Both the position numbers and the translations under genes were made by a program. Source: Clostridiisalibacter paucivorans DSM 22131 (GTDB lineage Bacteria; Bacillota; Clostridia; Tissierellales; Clostridiisalibacteraceae). From it: DNA of 39,519 nucleotides. Shown here one piece after another: positions 15,939 through 25,671 of this stretch. Every line of letters starts with the position of its first letter. Positions within the stretch are counted from its first letter, which is position 1. The stretch lies in NCBI RefSeq assembly GCF_000620125.1, contig NZ_KK211077.1:1-39519 (forward strand). Reading direction: 5' to 3'. The notes beneath the pieces were generated by a model, which was not told where the DNA came from, made no database searches, and was given only the letters and a program-made list of their open reading frames with translations.

Positions 15939-18581
15939 ATGGAAAAGAATTTATCAAAAAAATATAATCCAAAGGAATTTGAAACAAGACTATATAAATA
16001 TTGGGAGGAAAATGGATATTTTAAAGCAGATGTAAATGAGGAAAAGACTCCTTTTACTATAATGATGCCTCCTCCAAATGTTACTGGAAATTTGCATATG
16101 GGTCATGCAATCAATCATACGATTCAAGATATACTTATTAGATGGAAGAGGATGCAAGGATTTGAAGCATTATGGCTTCCAGGAACAGATCATGCAAGTA
16201 TATCTACTGAGGCCAAAGTTGTTGCCAGAATAAAAGAAGAGGGTCAGACTAAAGAGGATCTGGGAAGAGAAAAGTTTTTAGAGAAGGCATGGGAATGGAC
16301 GGAAGAATATGGTGGTAATATAAGAAATCAACTTAGAAGACTAGGGGTTTCTTGTGACTGGACAAAGGAAAGATTTACATTAGATGAAGGTCTTAGCAAT
16401 GCTGTTGAAGAGGTCTTTATAAGATTATATAAAAAAGGCCTTATATATAGGGGGGACAGGATTATAAACTGGTGTCCCAGTTGTGGTACTGCAATTTCTG
16501 ATGCAGAAGTAGAACATCATGAGGAAGAAGGACATCTTTGGCATATAAAATATCCATTTAAAGATAGAGACGGATATGTAATAATAGCCACTACAAGACC
16601 AGAGACTATGTTGGGAGATATTGCTGTTGCTGTAAATCCAGAAGATGATAGGTATAAAGGTCTAATTGGAGAGAAGTTAATATTACCGTTGGTCAACAGG
16701 GAAATGGAAATAGTAGCAGATGATTATGTAGATATGGAATTTGGAACAGGGGCAGTAAAGATTACTCCAGCCCATGATCCTAATGACTTTGAGATAGGAT
16801 TGAGGCATGATTTGGATATGATAAAAATCATGAACGATGATGCTACCATAGCTAATGGATATGGACCTTATTCTGGAATGGATAGGTATGAAGCAAGGAA
16901 GGCAGTAGTAAAGGATTTGAAAGAACAGGGGTATTTACTTGAAATAGAGGATCATGACCACAATGTTGGACATTGTGAAAGATGTGATACAACTATAGAG
17001 CCTATTATATCTAAACAATGGTTCGTAGATATGAAGCCACTGGCTAAACCTGCAATAAAGGCATATAAAGAAGGAAAGCTTAAATTTGTACCTGAGAGAT
17101 TTGGAAAGATATATTTACATTGGCTTGAAAATATAAGGGACTGGTGTATATCAAGACAGCTTTGGTGGGGCCATAGATTACCAGTATATTATTGTGAAGA
17201 TTGTGGAGAAATAATGGTATCTAAAACAGAAGTAAAGGAATGTAGCAAATGTGGAAGTGCCAATATATATCAAGATCCTGATACATTAGATACGTGGTTT
17301 TCATCTGCATTATGGCCTTTTTCTACCCTTGGATGGCCTGAAGAAACTGAGGAATTAAAGTATTTTTATCCGACAAATGTATTAGTAACAGGATATGATA
17401 TCATATTCTTTTGGGTTATAAGAATGGTATTCTCTGCTATAGAACAGATGGATGTGATACCCTTTGATGATGTATTTATTACTGGTCTTGTAAGGGATTC
17501 ACAAGGACGAAAGATGAGTAAATCCTTGGGAAATGGTATAGACCCATTGGAGATAATAGAGCAATATGGTTCTGATGCACTGAGATTTTCCCTTATAACA
17601 GGAAATACTCCAGGTAATGATATGAGATTTTACATTGAGAGGGTAGAGGCCAGTAGGAATTTTGCAAATAAATTATGGAATGCATCCAGATTTGTATTGA
17701 TGAACTTTGAAAATAAAAATACTAGAAGTAAAAATATATCAGAATTATTAGAGGAAGAGGATAAGTGGATATTAGCAAGAGTTAATACTGTAACTAAGGA
17801 AGCTACTGAAAATCTTAATAAGTATGAACTAGGTATTGCTGCACAAAAGGTATATGATTTTACATGGAATGAATACTGTGATTGGTATATAGAGATGGTT
17901 AAACCTAGACTATATGGTGATGATTTAGAAAGTAAAGAAGTAGCTCAATGGGTTCTATTAGAAGTACTAAAAGATATATTAAGATTATTACATCCATTTA
18001 TGCCTTTTATAACAGAAGAAATATGGCAGCATCTACCAGAGAACGATACAAGTCTTATTCTATCTGATTGGCCTATATATAAAGAAGAGCATAATTTTAC
18101 TAATGCAGTTAAAAATATAGAATTTATAATGGAAGCAGTCAAGAGTATAAGAAATATTAGGGCGGAGGTAAATGCTGTACCATCTAAAAAGGCGAAGGTT
18201 ATATTTGTTACAAATGAAGACGAGACAATGAAAGTATTAGAGAATGGTAAGCCATATTTTGTTAATCTAGCTTCTGCATCGGATATTGAGATAAGAAATG
18301 AAAAGAAAGATATAGGAGAAGACGCTATGTCAGCAGTAGTCTCAGGGTGTGAGATATTTATGCCTATGGATGATTTGGTTGATATAGAAAAGGAACTAGA
18401 AAGACTAAATAAAGAAAAGGCTAAACTAGAGGGAGAATTAAAAAGGGTAAATGGCAAATTATCCAATGAAGGATTTGTAAGCAAAGCCCCAGAAGCAGTA
18501 GTACAATCTGAAAGGAATAAAAAAATAAAATATCAAGAAATGCTAGAAAAGGTAATGGAGAGGTTAAATAGTCTAAAATAA
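15939..18581 (+). CDS. valS: Valyl-tRNA synthetase
   Basis: 880 residues, the normal length. It is a class I synthetase with the HIGH-type signature HMGH (about 53-56, after PPPNVTGNL), the editing CP1 domain with [11 protein letters not shown], the [12 protein letters not shown] region, and KMSKS (about 525-529). A C-terminal arm-like coiled coil ([20 protein letters not shown] onwards) ends the protein, as in bacterial ValS. A frame opens at 15885, but GGAGGG at 15928-15933 fixes the start at ATG 15939. It charges tRNA-Val in the cytoplasm and is controlled by the T-box upstream. It probably forms a unit with folC downstream, as in many Firmicutes, although a long palindrome separates the two. 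Confidence 0.98.
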   Translation: MEKNLSKKYNPKEFETRLYKYWEENGYFKADVNEEKTPFTIMMPPPNVTGNLHMGHAINHTIQDILIRWKRMQGFEALWLPGTDHASISTEAKVVARIKEEGQTKEDLGREKFLEKAWEWTEEYGGNIRNQLRRLGVSCDWTKERFTLDEGLSNAVEEVFIRLYKKGLIYRGDRIINWCPSCGTAISDAEVEHHEEEGHLWHIKYPFKDRDGYVIIATTRPETMLGDIAVAVNPEDDRYKGLIGEKLILPLVNREMEIVADDYVDMEFGTGAVKITPAHDPNDFEIGLRHDLDMIKIMNDDATIANGYGPYSGMDRYEARKAVVKDLKEQGYLLEIEDHDHNVGHCERCDTTIEPIISKQWFVDMKPLAKPAIKAYKEGKLKFVPERFGKIYLHWLENIRDWCISRQLWWGHRLPVYYCEDCGEIMVSKTEVKECSKCGSANIYQDPDTLDTWFSSALWPFSTLGWPEETEELKYFYPTNVLVTGYDIIFFWVIRMVFSAIEQMDVIPFDDVFITGLVRDSQGRKMSKSLGNGIDPLEIIEQYGSDALRFSLITGNTPGNDMRFYIERVEASRNFANKLWNASRFVLMNFENKNTRSKNISELLEEEDKWILARVNTVTKEATENLNKYELGIAAQKVYDFTWNEYCDWYIEMVKPRLYGDDLESKEVAQWVLLEVLKDILRLLHPFMPFITEEIWQHLPENDTSLILSDWPIYKEEHNFTNAVKNIEFIMEAVKSIRNIRAEVNAVPSKKAKVIFVTNEDETMKVLENGKPYFVNLASASDIEIRNEKKDIGEDAMSAVVSGCEIFMPMDDLVDIEKELERLNKEKAKLEGELKRVNGKLSNEGFVSKAPEAVVQSERNKKIKYQEMLEKVMERLNSLK

Positions 18582-18588
18582 AAAATAT

Positions 18589-18694
18589 AAAAAAAGTCCG
18601 TAGTTCGTAGCCTGTAGTCCGTAGTACAATGAAGAAATCCCATGGATTTCATCCATTAACTACGAACTATTAACTACTAGCTACGAACTTTTTT
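18589..18694. repeat. Palindromic intergenic repeat between valS and folC, probable terminator
   Basis: The left arm AAAAAAAGTCCGTAGTTCG and the right arm ending CTACGAACTTTTTT are imperfect inverses. Both contain repeated CGTAG/CTACG and TAGT/ACTA words (TAGTTCGTAG, TAGTCCGTAG, CTACGAACTA, CTACTAGCTACG). The closing A-run and T-run make it terminator-like on both strands. It resembles a short mobile palindrome family. Similar words recur near 38041-38100 and 39340-39424. Confidence 0.65.
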
Positions 18695-18719
18695 ATATTC
18701 AAAGATAAGGGGTGAATAC

Positions 18720-20012
18720 ATGGATTATATTGAGGCATTAAATTTTATTCATGGAACAAGGAAATTTGGAAGTAAATTGGGGCTGGAAAATATAAAGATG
18801 TTGTTAGATAAATTGGGTAACCCTCAAAAGGATTTAAAGTTTATACATGTTGCAGGGACTAATGGCAAAGGATCTACCGCAGCATTTATTAGTAATATGC
18901 TTATACAGGAAGGGTATAAAGTAGGTAAATTTACATCTCCTTATCTTGAAAGATTTAATGAAAGAATTGCCATAGGAGAAAAAGATATAGATAGCAATAG
19001 TTTGGCATATATTACAGATAGAGTGAAAGAAAAGGTAGAAGAGATGTTAGATGAAGGCTATAATCATCCCACGGAATTTGAGATAGTTACAGCAATAGGG
19101 TTTGAGTATTTTATTCAGGAGAAGGTTGATTTTGTTGTATTAGAAGTTGGACTGGGTGGGAGGTATGATTCTACTAATATTATAAAAAATCCATTGGCAG
19201 TAGTTATAACTCCAATTTCAATGGATCATATGGATATATTAGGCAATACATTAGAAAAGATAGCATATGAAAAGGCGGGAATTATAAAGCAAAATTCCCT
19301 AGTAATTTCATCCATGCAGGAAAAGCCAGCTAAGGAGACTATACAAGCCGTAGCCAATGAAGAAAACGGAGAGCTTATATTTCTATCTAAGGAAGATATA
19401 AAAATAAAGTCAGCCAATGAGCAAGGAAGTATATTTGACATAAAGTTTGGTGACTATGAATTCAGTGACTTAAAGATAAAATTATTGGGCAAACATCAGG
19501 TATATAATAGTGCGTTGGCAGTATTAGTATTAAATGAGTTGAAAAACAGAGGGATATTAGACATAAGTGAAGATAGTATGAAAAGAGGGCTAGAAAGTGC
19601 TATCTGGAAAGGTAGATTAGAGAAGTTGGGAGATAGGCCTAAATTTATAATAGATGGTGCCCATAATGAAAAAGGGGCTAAGGCGTTAATAGATACTATT
19701 AAAAATATATTTGAATATAAAAAGTTAATATTAGGTATTGGTATGTTAAGAGATAAAGATGTGGATTCAGTTGTATCGGGATTAGCTTCAATGGCAGATC
19801 AGATAGTTATTACTGAGCCGTTATCCCCTAGAAAATTAAAGTCTGAGGCATTGGCAGATATAATTAGGAATTATAATAGCAATATAATAATAGAAAAAGT
19901 GCCTAAAGATGCAGTCAATAAATCTTTAGAGATTGCCAATGAAGGTGATTTAATAATTTTTTCGGGGTCTCTTTATTTGATAGGAGAAATAAGACAATAC
20001 TATATGGAATAA
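18720..20012 (+). CDS. folC: Folylpolyglutamate/dihydrofolate synthase
   Basis: 430 residues, family length. The Mur-ligase-type P-loop reads VAGTNGKGS (44-52). SPYLERFNERI and the motif around LEVGLGGRYDSTN are characteristic of FolC. ITPISMDHMDILG, the carbamylatable lysine in IAYEKAGIIK and IDGAHNEKGAKAL in the C-terminal domain complete the set. It adds glutamate to folates (and glutamate to dihydropteroate) using ATP in the cytoplasm. The start ATG 18720 has AAGGGGTGA upstream. It follows valS, a common clostridial order. Confidence 0.97.
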   Translation: MDYIEALNFIHGTRKFGSKLGLENIKMLLDKLGNPQKDLKFIHVAGTNGKGSTAAFISNMLIQEGYKVGKFTSPYLERFNERIAIGEKDIDSNSLAYITDRVKEKVEEMLDEGYNHPTEFEIVTAIGFEYFIQEKVDFVVLEVGLGGRYDSTNIIKNPLAVVITPISMDHMDILGNTLEKIAYEKAGIIKQNSLVISSMQEKPAKETIQAVANEENGELIFLSKEDIKIKSANEQGSIFDIKFGDYEFSDLKIKLLGKHQVYNSALAVLVLNELKNRGILDISEDSMKRGLESAIWKGRLEKLGDRPKFIIDGAHNEKGAKALIDTIKNIFEYKKLILGIGMLRDKDVDSVVSGLASMADQIVITEPLSPRKLKSEALADIIRNYNSNIIIEKVPKDAVNKSLEIANEGDLIIFSGSLYLIGEIRQYYME

Positions 20013-20117
20013 AGCCAATAATCACCCTTGAGTGTAATAATGCATAAACTGTTATATGTAGAACGTTTAAATGGATTACTTATATTAAGTAAAGAACAAA
20101 AATTCGGGGTGATTTAG

Positions 20118-21038
20118 TTGACAAAAAAAGACAGGATGTTATTGGTTGCAAATGCTGGCAGTGATTCACTTACACTAATAGATCCTATTTCTTTAAGTAG
20201 TGAAGAGATATCTTTAATTTTGGACAACGAAATTGAAGGATCTGTTGGTACCCATGAAATATTTCAATCGAGAAATAAGGCGAAGGTATATACAGTAAAT
20301 GCTCATAATAATAGTGTTTATAGGGTCGATATAGAGGATAAAAAAATAGAAAATGTAGCATATGTAGGTAAAAGCCCAGCCCATATGGATGTGTATCAAA
20401 AATATATTTATGTAACCAATGAAGATTCAAATTCCATATCTGTTGTAGATGAAGAAAAATTTCGTTTAGTAGAAAACATACCCGCAGGGGAAAAACCCCA
20501 TGGCATAAGAATAGATAAAATTAGAAAAAAGATGTATATTGCTAATAGTAATGAATGCAGTATTAGCATATTTGATCTAAATACTTTAAAAGAAAAGAAG
20601 ATATATTTAAGTGAGAGTCCATACCATATATATTTGAGCTATAACAAGGTCTATGTACTTTCTTTTATGCAAGATAATCTTAAAAAGAGTTGTCTGACTT
20701 TTTTTGATAAAGGAACAATGACTGTTATAAAGAAAATATACTTAAATAGTATAGTAGTAGATATGGTACCATTGGACGATGATATAATATTTACCACTGA
20801 TTTAGGAGACGGATACCTATATAAAATCAATCTTAGTAATAATGATACTGTAGATAAATATTATATAGGTGGAATGCCAAATAATATGATTTGGGATGAA
20901 GAAAATATATTATTTATAACAGATATTAAAAAAAATCAATTAATATTTTTTAATTATAAAACAAATGAGATAGAAGAAATAATAAAAACAGGGAAAGAAC
21001 CTTCAGATATTATATTTTATAGAGTTACTATTCCTTAA
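20118..21038 (+). CDS. YVTN-type beta-propeller protein
   Basis: 306 residues made of repeated blades with the pattern YVTNEDSNSISVVD, MYIANSNECSISIFDL and LLVANAGSDSLTLID at roughly 40-residue spacing. This is the signature of YVTN/NHL-like beta-propellers. It has no signal peptide and no membrane segment, so it is probably cytoplasmic and used for binding. The start is a TTG (20118) with GGGGTGA 5 bases upstream. No ATG start lies in a comparable position. It overlaps the convergent DUF4364 gene by 11 bases at the 3' end. Function is unknown. Such proteins occur near spore-related genes in Clostridia, but that is only context. Confidence 0.82.
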   Translation: MTKKDRMLLVANAGSDSLTLIDPISLSSEEISLILDNEIEGSVGTHEIFQSRNKAKVYTVNAHNNSVYRVDIEDKKIENVAYVGKSPAHMDVYQKYIYVTNEDSNSISVVDEEKFRLVENIPAGEKPHGIRIDKIRKKMYIANSNECSISIFDLNTLKEKKIYLSESPYHIYLSYNKVYVLSFMQDNLKKSCLTFFDKGTMTVIKKIYLNSIVVDMVPLDDDIIFTTDLGDGYLYKINLSNNDTVDKYYIGGMPNNMIWDEENILFITDIKKNQLIFFNYKTNEIEEIIKTGKEPSDIIFYRVTIP

Positions 21039-21558
21039 TGAGCATATCAAATATTTCTTTATAAATATACTGGGGATTTTCTTTCCAGTTTTTACATATA
21101 AGCTTTGCTTGTTTATTTGATACCACATTTAAAGATAGGCTAAATAATGTGATATTATTTTCTATGACTTTAAGATTAACTATATATTCAGAATCGTTTT
21201 TTTTATAATAATTACCCTTTATTTGGGTTTCTTTTATTTTTTCTATCTTTCTTTCTTTGTGTTTTTTGTCTATATTCGATTTGATACTAGCAGGTACTCT
21301 ATCCAAGAAATAGTACAAGGTTTTTTTTCCTAAATCAGATAATTTGTAGTTTTCATTATCATCAACAGTAACTACATGTATAAAATTAGCATTAATTAAT
21401 TCACTTAAATATTGTTGAACTAAAAAGTAATTAATATTACTATTTTCCAATATAAACTGAGTAAGTTCGGTATTGGTTATGGGAGGGTCTAATTTATCCA
21501 ATATGTATAATAATATTAATTTATTTTGTGCTAATTCCTTTGGATTTTCAGTAAACAT
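21028..21558 (-). CDS. DUF4364 family winged-helix protein
   Basis: 176 residues. The N-terminal half, starting with NPKELAQNKLILLYILDKL and continuing through FLVQQYLSELINANFI, forms a winged-helix DNA-binding domain (about 5-85). Helix spacing and the closing YKLSDLGKKTLYYFLDRVP match DUF4364 proteins of Firmicutes. The C-terminal half is a mixed alpha/beta domain of unknown role (about 110-175). A start with GAAGGTGAG upstream is acceptable. It converges on the beta-propeller gene with an 11-base overlap of coding ends. It is probably a DNA-binding regulator. The target is unknown. Confidence 0.85.
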   Translation of the reverse strand: MFTENPKELAQNKLILLYILDKLDPPITNTELTQFILENSNINYFLVQQYLSELINANFIHVVTVDDNENYKLSDLGKKTLYYFLDRVPASIKSNIDKKHKERKIEKIKETQIKGNYYKKNDSEYIVNLKVIENNITLFSLSLNVVSNKQAKLICKNWKENPQYIYKEIFDMLIKE

Positions 21559-21639
21559 AAAAACTCACCTTCTTGAAAATTCTATTTTTATTATATATAT
21601 AATTTTACTGTAAAAAGTATACATATAAAATTATAACAT

Positions 21640-21675
21640 AAAAAAGAGAGAGTGGACATCCACTCTCTCTTTTTT
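21640..21675. terminator. Rho-independent terminator of spore protein gene
   Basis: A perfect inverted repeat AAAAAAGAGAGAGTGGA/TCCACTCTCTCTTTTTT with a 2-base centre lies 7 bp beyond the spore protein stop codon. It works in either direction. Confidence 0.93.
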
Positions 21676-21681
21676 ATAAAG

Positions 21682-21885
21682 TTATTTACCAGCCATTTGT
21701 CTTTGAGCTGATTCAACTAACCTTTTAGTTATATATCCGCCAACATAACCATTTTGTCTTGAAGTAAGGGTACCTTTATCTATATTGTCATAATTAGAAA
21801 GGCCCAGTTCATTGGCAATTTCTGTTTTCATTTGGTTCAATGCTTGGCGAGCTTCTGGAACAACTATTTTATTAGTTCTTGCCAT
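21682..21885 (-). CDS. Alpha/beta-type small acid-soluble spore protein
   Basis: 67 residues. The order is VVPEARQALNQMK, then the germination-protease site TEIANELG, then the second conserved block GTLTSRQNGYVGGYITKRLVE-like sequence. This is the classic alpha/beta SASP that coats spore DNA, protects it from UV and heat, and is degraded by GPR at germination. GGAGGG precedes ATG. It is a single-gene unit with a strong terminator. It is expected to be transcribed in the forespore by sigma-G. I could not define the promoter with confidence. Confidence 0.97.
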   Translation of the reverse strand: MARTNKIVVPEARQALNQMKTEIANELGLSNYDNIDKGTLTSRQNGYVGGYITKRLVESAQRQMAGK

Positions 21886-22097
21886 AATTAACCCTCCTAT
21901 ATTTTTTATACAACTTATTTAGTTGTAATATTAATTTAACCACATAAATATTAGTTTATGCTGGTAATAAAAAGGGCATAAAATATATAGTGGAATCATT
22001 ACATATACTTTATAAATTAGGTATAATTTTATATTTTTTATAGATTTAAAATTATATATAATGTATTATAGGTATAGAATAGAAAGGGGAGTAATTT

Positions 22098-23201
22098 ATG
22101 AAGAAAATATTTACAGCAATATTGTCTCTATTTATTGTATTAGGATTATTTGTAGGATGTGGTAACCAGAATACTGACACGACAGATGATTTAAAAGAGA
22201 AAGATCAGAATGAAGTGGAAGTAGTAAAAGAATTAGAGGAGGAAGAGATAGAAGAAGTTGAAGAAGAATCTAATCTCGAAGAAGATATAGATTTATCATT
22301 GAAGCCCAATGAAGCAGGAGAAATAATGGTTCTTATGTATCATGGAATAGGAGAAGAGGAATCAGAATGGGTAAGAAGTGTAGAAAATTTCAAAAAAGAT
22401 TTACAGGTATTATATGATAAGGGATATAGACCTATAAGTTTACAGGATTTTGTAAACAACAATATAGATGTAGAGGCAGGGTTTACTCCTGTTGTAATTA
22501 CATTTGATGATGGAAACAAAAATAACTTTAATATAATAGAAAAAGATGGTGAAAAAATTGTAGATCCAAACAGTGCAGTGAGAATAATGGAGGAATTTCA
22601 TGAAAAACATCCTGATTTTCCATTAAAGGCAACATTCTTTATTTTTGGAACTAATCCATTCAGGCAAAAAGAATTGGTAGAATATAAGCTTAAATATTTA
22701 GTAGACAAGGGATTTGATATAGGAAATCATACAATGGCACATAATGATATGTCTTCTAAGGCCAATCAAGACCCTGATAAAATACAAGAATATATAGCTA
22801 AAGAAGTGGAATTTATAAATACCATACTGCCAGAATATGATGTAAATACCTATGCATTATGCAATGGAGGAAGGCCAAAGGATGAGCTGGAGAAGTATTT
22901 GGAACAAGGTGAATATAATGATGTAGAATACAAAAATATTGCTATATTAAATGTAGGGGCAAGGCCATCGGTATCTCCTATAGATAGAGATTTTAATCCA
23001 TTGTCTATAAAAAGAGTAAGAGCCAGTGAGACAAATGTGGGTAATCTAGGGATGTATAGCTATATAGAAGGATTTGATAAAAATCCTGAAAAGAAATTTA
23101 TTAGTGATGGAGATCCAGAAGTAGTTACTGTACCAAAGAAGTTTGAAGAAAAGGTAGACAAAGATAAAGTGGAAGATAAATATTTATATATATATGAATA
23201 A
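22098..23201 (+). CDS. Polysaccharide deacetylase lipoprotein
   Basis: 367 residues. A lipoprotein signal has lipobox FVGC (C21), followed by an acidic linker (about 30-70) dominated by Glu and Asp. The deacetylase domain (about 75-330) begins IMVLMYHGIGEE. It has TFDDG with both metal/catalytic aspartates and the second NodB motif GNHTMAHNDM with two histidines. It should remove acetyl groups from peptidoglycan or another surface polysaccharide outside the membrane. AAAGGGG precedes ATG. It stands upstream of a second deacetylase and a Mur-type ligase in the same orientation, suggesting an envelope or spore-related group, but each is bounded by its own terminator. Confidence 0.9.
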   Translation: MKKIFTAILSLFIVLGLFVGCGNQNTDTTDDLKEKDQNEVEVVKELEEEEIEEVEEESNLEEDIDLSLKPNEAGEIMVLMYHGIGEEESEWVRSVENFKKDLQVLYDKGYRPISLQDFVNNNIDVEAGFTPVVITFDDGNKNNFNIIEKDGEKIVDPNSAVRIMEEFHEKHPDFPLKATFFIFGTNPFRQKELVEYKLKYLVDKGFDIGNHTMAHNDMSSKANQDPDKIQEYIAKEVEFINTILPEYDVNTYALCNGGRPKDELEKYLEQGEYNDVEYKNIAILNVGARPSVSPIDRDFNPLSIKRVRASETNVGNLGMYSYIEGFDKNPEKKFISDGDPEVVTVPKKFEEKVDKDKVEDKYLYIYE

Positions 23202-23205
23202 GTTA

Positions 23206-23245
23206 TAGGAGTTATGAAATGATTCATTTCATAACTCCTATTTTT
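23206..23245 (+). terminator. Rho-independent terminator
   Basis: TAGGAGTTATGAAATGA and TCATTTCATAACTCCTA form a 17-bp stem with a T-run, 4 bp after the deacetylase stop codon. Confidence 0.93.
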
Positions 23246-23321
23246 AATTATAAGAGTAATAAAAGACGATTATAAAGAATAAATTATATTAATATGGAGT
23301 AATAGTTGGGAGGTATAAAAA

Positions 23322-24092
23322 TTGAGGATATTAATGTTTAAAAGATCTCTTATGAGGAAATTTTTAGTGGTTTTAGTTATAGTATCTATTTCTATAGTAT
23401 GGCAAAAGACATCATTCATAAATAATATAGTTACTGTATTCAATCAAAGTAGAGAATTGCCGGTATATTGTGTAGATACTGATGAAAAAAAGATTGCAAT
23501 AAGTTTTGATGCAGCTTGGGGAGATCAGTATACTGAAAAGATATTGGACATATTAGATGAGTACAATGTAAAAACAACCTTTTTTTTAGTAGAGTTTTGG
23601 GCAGACAAGTATCCAGAAATGGTCAAGAAGATCCATGTAAGGGGACATGAGATAGGGAATCACTCATCAAATCACCCCCATATGTCTAAATTATCAGAGG
23701 AACAAATAATAAAAGAGATAAAAGGTACTGAAAAAAAAGTAGAGAGTATAATAGGAGAAAAAACAGTTTTGTTTAGACCGCCTTTTGGAGATTATAATGA
23801 TAGATTGATAAAGACATGTAGAGATATGGGATACCATGTAATACAATGGGATGTAGATTCATTAGATTGGAAAGAGATGGGCGTAAAACCTGTAGTAGAT
23901 AGGGTTACAAGGAATGTAAAAAAGGGCTCTATAGTATTATTTCACAACAATGCAAAATATGTCCCTGAATATTTACCCATAGTATTAGAAAAATTAACCA
24001 ATGAAGGATATAGTATAGTGCCAGTATCTCAGCTCATATATAAACAAGATTATTATATAGATAGCAGTGGACAACAAAAAAAGGCACAGTAA
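23322..24092 (+). CDS. PdaB-like sporulation polysaccharide deacetylase
   Basis: 256 residues with an N-terminal membrane anchor (about 14-31) and a NodB deacetylase domain (about 45-240). HEIGNHSSNHPHM supplies the histidine pair. RPPFGDYND and WDVDSLDW follow as motifs 3 and 4, and IVLFHN as motif 5. Motif 1 reads SFDAAWGD instead of TFDDG, so the usual second, metal-binding aspartate is an alanine. This variant is familiar in clostridial PdaB-type proteins, where metal use may differ. The start is TTG 23322 with GGGAGG 8 bases before it. ATG 23334 is too far away. A role in spore cortex maturation is likely from family knowledge, not shown here. Confidence 0.87.
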   Translation: MRILMFKRSLMRKFLVVLVIVSISIVWQKTSFINNIVTVFNQSRELPVYCVDTDEKKIAISFDAAWGDQYTEKILDILDEYNVKTTFFLVEFWADKYPEMVKKIHVRGHEIGNHSSNHPHMSKLSEEQIIKEIKGTEKKVESIIGEKTVLFRPPFGDYNDRLIKTCRDMGYHVIQWDVDSLDWKEMGVKPVVDRVTRNVKKGSIVLFHNNAKYVPEYLPIVLEKLTNEGYSIVPVSQLIYKQDYYIDSSGQQKKAQ

Positions 24093-24095
24093 AAC

Positions 24096-24120
24096 AAAGA
24101 GGTTTAATCCTCTTTTTTTT
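24096..24120 (+). terminator. Rho-independent terminator
   Basis: AAAGAGG/CCTCTTT stem with a TTTAAT loop and a run of eight Ts, 4 bp after the PdaB-like gene. Confidence 0.9.
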
Positions 24121-24193
24121 ACATAAAAAATCGATATAAAACAAAACATAGTCATATGAAAGAGATTTAATATAAAACAAAAGGAGAGCCATT

Positions 24194-25648
24194 ATGAAAG
24201 TACAGAACATAAAAATACAAGGAGTTACTGGGGACTCAAGAAAGGTTAAAGATGGCTATGCATTTGTTGCTATAAAAGGTCATAAACTAGATGGGAATGA
24301 TTTTATACACGAGGCCATAGACAATGGTGCAGTAGTAGTATATACAGAAAAAGATATTAGTAGTCAATTAGCTAATAAATACAATGCGTGTAAGTTTATA
24401 AAGACCGAGAATGCTAGAAAAAAGTTGGCTGAATTATTAAATGAGTACTATGGTTTTCCATCAAAAGACATATTTTTAATAGGTGTAACAGGAACTAATG
24501 GAAAAACTACTACTACAAATATGATATACCATATCCTGGAATATAATGGATTTAAACCGGGACTAATAGGAACTACAGGAATAAAATATTTGAATATAAG
24601 GAAAATCACTTCTCTTACCACGCCAGGAGTAGAAGAGATATATGAATTATTAAATGAATTTAATTTATTTGGTATAAAACATGTGATTATAGAGGTATCA
24701 TCTCATGGGCTTAAAGATTATAGAACCTATGGATTAGAATTTGATGTGGCTATTCATACAAATATAGATGAAGACCATATGGATTTTCATCAGGACTTTG
24801 AAGAGTATATAGAGTGTAAAAGACGACTTTTTCAGTGGTTACCATGTGACAAGATGGCAATTTTGAATTGTGATGATCATAATTTTATAAGATTAATTGA
24901 AGGAATGAATAACTTAAATATTTTTACATATGGACTAAATAAAAAGGCTACAGTTACTGCTTCAAGTCTAGTAATTGATGGAGGCATAGAATATAATATC
25001 TGTATTCAAAGGGGAATTAATACAGTAAACGGATTAGAATTGGAACCTCAAGAATATCCTATAAAAATGAAATTGTTAGGGAAACACAATGTCTATAATT
25101 CTTTGGCAGCTATATCGACAGCATTATATCTAGGAATCTCTATTGAAAAAATAGGTAGTTCATTATTGAGTTTTAAAGGAATAAAGAGAAGGCTAGAATT
25201 TTTTTGCAAAAAAAGATTTTTAGCTATAGATGATTTTTGCCATAATCCACTGGGGTACGAAAGTTTATTTGAGACAATACAAAATATAAATTGCAAAGAA
25301 ATAATAATGATAAATGCCATTAGAGGAAATAGGGGCATTGATATAAACAAAAAAAATGCTGAAACTATAGCATGGTGGGCATCTATATTAAAAAATATAA
25401 AAATAATATTGACCCTCAGTAAAGATAATGTTAGCGATAAAGATATAGTGAATAAATTAGAATTGGAATCTTATACTGCGACATTTAATAGAGAAAATAT
25501 AAGCTATGAAATATATGAAAACTTAGAAGATGCTATAAAGTCGGTTTTAGAATATATTTCTGAAGATGATTTACTACTGTTGACGGGATCGCAAGGGATG
25601 GATAAAGGACAAGAAATATTTTTTAAGTATAATCACAATTCTTTTTAA
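24194..25648 (+). CDS. MurE-like Mur ligase lacking the DAP-recognition motif
   Basis: 484 residues in three Mur-ligase domains. The N-terminal UDP-sugar-type domain reads VTGDSRKVKDGYAFVAIKG (about 11-29). The P-loop is GVTGTNGKTTT (about 97-107). The central domain has TTPGVEE, IEVSSHGLKDYR, and the probable carbamylated lysine in ECKRRLF. LLGKHNVYNSLAAI begins the third. The C-terminal domain departs from MurE. Canonical DYAHTPD is DDFCHNPLG, the DNPR signature for meso-diaminopimelate is absent (KDNVSDKD at that place), and GKGHE is replaced by GSQGMDKGQ. It should still join an amino acid or amine to a carboxylate with ATP, but probably not DAP to UMAG. GAAAGGAG-like AAAGGAG precedes ATG 24194. 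Confidence 0.85.
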   Translation: MKVQNIKIQGVTGDSRKVKDGYAFVAIKGHKLDGNDFIHEAIDNGAVVVYTEKDISSQLANKYNACKFIKTENARKKLAELLNEYYGFPSKDIFLIGVTGTNGKTTTTNMIYHILEYNGFKPGLIGTTGIKYLNIRKITSLTTPGVEEIYELLNEFNLFGIKHVIIEVSSHGLKDYRTYGLEFDVAIHTNIDEDHMDFHQDFEEYIECKRRLFQWLPCDKMAILNCDDHNFIRLIEGMNNLNIFTYGLNKKATVTASSLVIDGGIEYNICIQRGINTVNGLELEPQEYPIKMKLLGKHNVYNSLAAISTALYLGISIEKIGSSLLSFKGIKRRLEFFCKKRFLAIDDFCHNPLGYESLFETIQNINCKEIIMINAIRGNRGIDINKKNAETIAWWASILKNIKIILTLSKDNVSDKDIVNKLELESYTATFNRENISYEIYENLEDAIKSVLEYISEDDLLLLTGSQGMDKGQEIFFKYNHNSF

Positions 25649-25671
25649 TTAAAAAGAATTGTGATTATTAG
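25629..25671. terminator. Inverted repeat overlapping the Mur-ligase stop, probable terminator
   Basis: AATCACAATTCTTTTT and AAAAAGAATTGTGATT pair perfectly over 16 bp around AATT. The left arm is part of the coding sequence. The 3' flank is ATTATTAG, with no true T-run, so termination may be inefficient. Confidence 0.6.

Noticed and set aside
20118-21558. Frameshift or fusion at the 11-base overlap of convergent genes
   Set aside because: Both genes have normal ends. Convergent stop-codon overlaps are common and do not need a special explanation.
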